Assembly (NCBI GenBank): GCA_902789745.1 | Contig: CADAPH010000026.1 | Location: forward strand, 1 to 34,926 | Source: Oscillospiraceae bacterium | GTDB lineage: Bacteria; Bacillota; Clostridia; Oscillospirales; Oscillospiraceae | Direction: 5' to 3' | Length of the DNA stretch: 34,926 bases | Shown: positions 34,892 to 34,926 of the stretch, piece after piece | Numbering within the stretch: position 1 is the stretch's first letter | Layout: the number at the start of each line of letters is the position of its first letter | The notes under the pieces: model-generated | The model's input: only the letters and a program-made list of their open reading frames with translations | Databases searched by the model: none | What the model was told of the DNA's origin: nothing | Made by a program: the position numbers and the translations under genes

Positions 34892-34926
34892 ATGAAAAAC
34901 CGATTTGAACATCTGGTTCGGCACAA
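34892..34926 (+). CDS. Start of the gene controlled by the leader (partial, unidentified)
   Basis: ATG preceded by AGGGTGATTTGT; visible residues MKNRFEHLVRH run off the right edge. Too short to assign. From the neighbouring MOSC gene and the sulfur-residue leader, a molybdate/tungstate- or sulfur-related function is possible but unproven. Confidence 0.5.
   Translation, partial: MKNRFEHLVRH

Overview
The window looks like chromosomal DNA of an anaerobic gut Clostridia, probably an Oscillospirales/Oscillospiraceae-type bacterium. The evidence is moderately high GC content, strong AGGAGG ribosome binding sites, TTGACA-17-TATAAT promoters, a PdaB-like spore polysaccharide deacetylase, a lactate dehydrogenase/EtfAB module, a YjjI/YjjW glycyl-radical pair, and Tn916-type and IS21-type mobile DNA. 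All assignments come from reading the translated sequence; no database search was run.

Layout. 1-391: end of an IS21-family element that has cut a coding sequence. 0.5-1.1 kb: a small metal-binding-domain protein and a STAS anti-anti-sigma-like protein. 1.2-5.4 kb (minus strand): a four-gene operon of a membrane-anchored alpha/beta hydrolase, a stand-alone condensation-domain protein, an acyl/peptidyl carrier protein and an adenylate-forming ligase. Together they form a minimal dissociated NRPS-like or acyl-transfer system. 5.6-9.0 kb: an SCP2-domain protein, a GH13 alpha-amylase-family enzyme with an unusual C-terminal tail, and a doubly broken GGDEF gene. 9.0-12.7 kb: a remnant of a Tn916-like integrative element (SSB-like protein lacking its start, Lar-like zinc protein, small ORF, excisionase, integrase, repeat array) abutting a truncated ArsC-like gene. 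13.0-14.9 kb: YgjV-like membrane protein, PdaB-like deacetylase, tRNA-Thr and tRNA-Tyr.

15.0-24.4 kb is the strangest part. It begins with an integrase tail next to the tRNAs and continues with an eroded iron-uptake locus (FTR1, P19/Tp34, DUF2318, two FtsX-type permeases, one carrying an FMN-binding domain). A TetR remnant with an intact operator/promoter, a CatA-like acetyltransferase, GNATs and flavodoxins follow. Many genes here keep the start and the end of the family sequence but lack the middle (permease 1, CDP-alcohol phosphatidyltransferase, cytidylate-kinase-like protein, TetR). Others are fused end to end (RecD2 start/FTR1/P19 end). Two 49-bp copies of a direct repeat (41 of 49 identical) bracket 14.98-21.57 kb.

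24.4-29.4 kb (minus strand): a lactate/2-hydroxyacid oxidation module with an LDH2-family dehydrogenase, a FAD-linked GlcD-type dehydrogenase, EtfB and EtfA. Upstream lies only the C-terminal stub of a lactate-permease-family transporter, and a palindromic MITE-like repeat sits inside the operon. 29.4-30.2 kb holds no intact gene but contains a tRNA 3' half, an inverted repeat and hairpins. 30.2-34.9 kb: mnmA broken near its 3' end, the yjjI-yjjW operon, a frameshifted MOSC-domain gene, and a divergent transcription unit. That unit has a Met/Cys-rich leader peptide and an attenuator-like hairpin, and runs off the window. The MOSC gene and the leader unit share a TATAAACATAT motif at their -10 regions, suggesting co-regulation.

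Several single-base frameshifts lie in or near homopolymer runs (16.85 and 34.54 kb), so sequencing or assembly error must be excluded before calling those genes dead. The larger in-frame internal deletions cannot be explained by homopolymer error.
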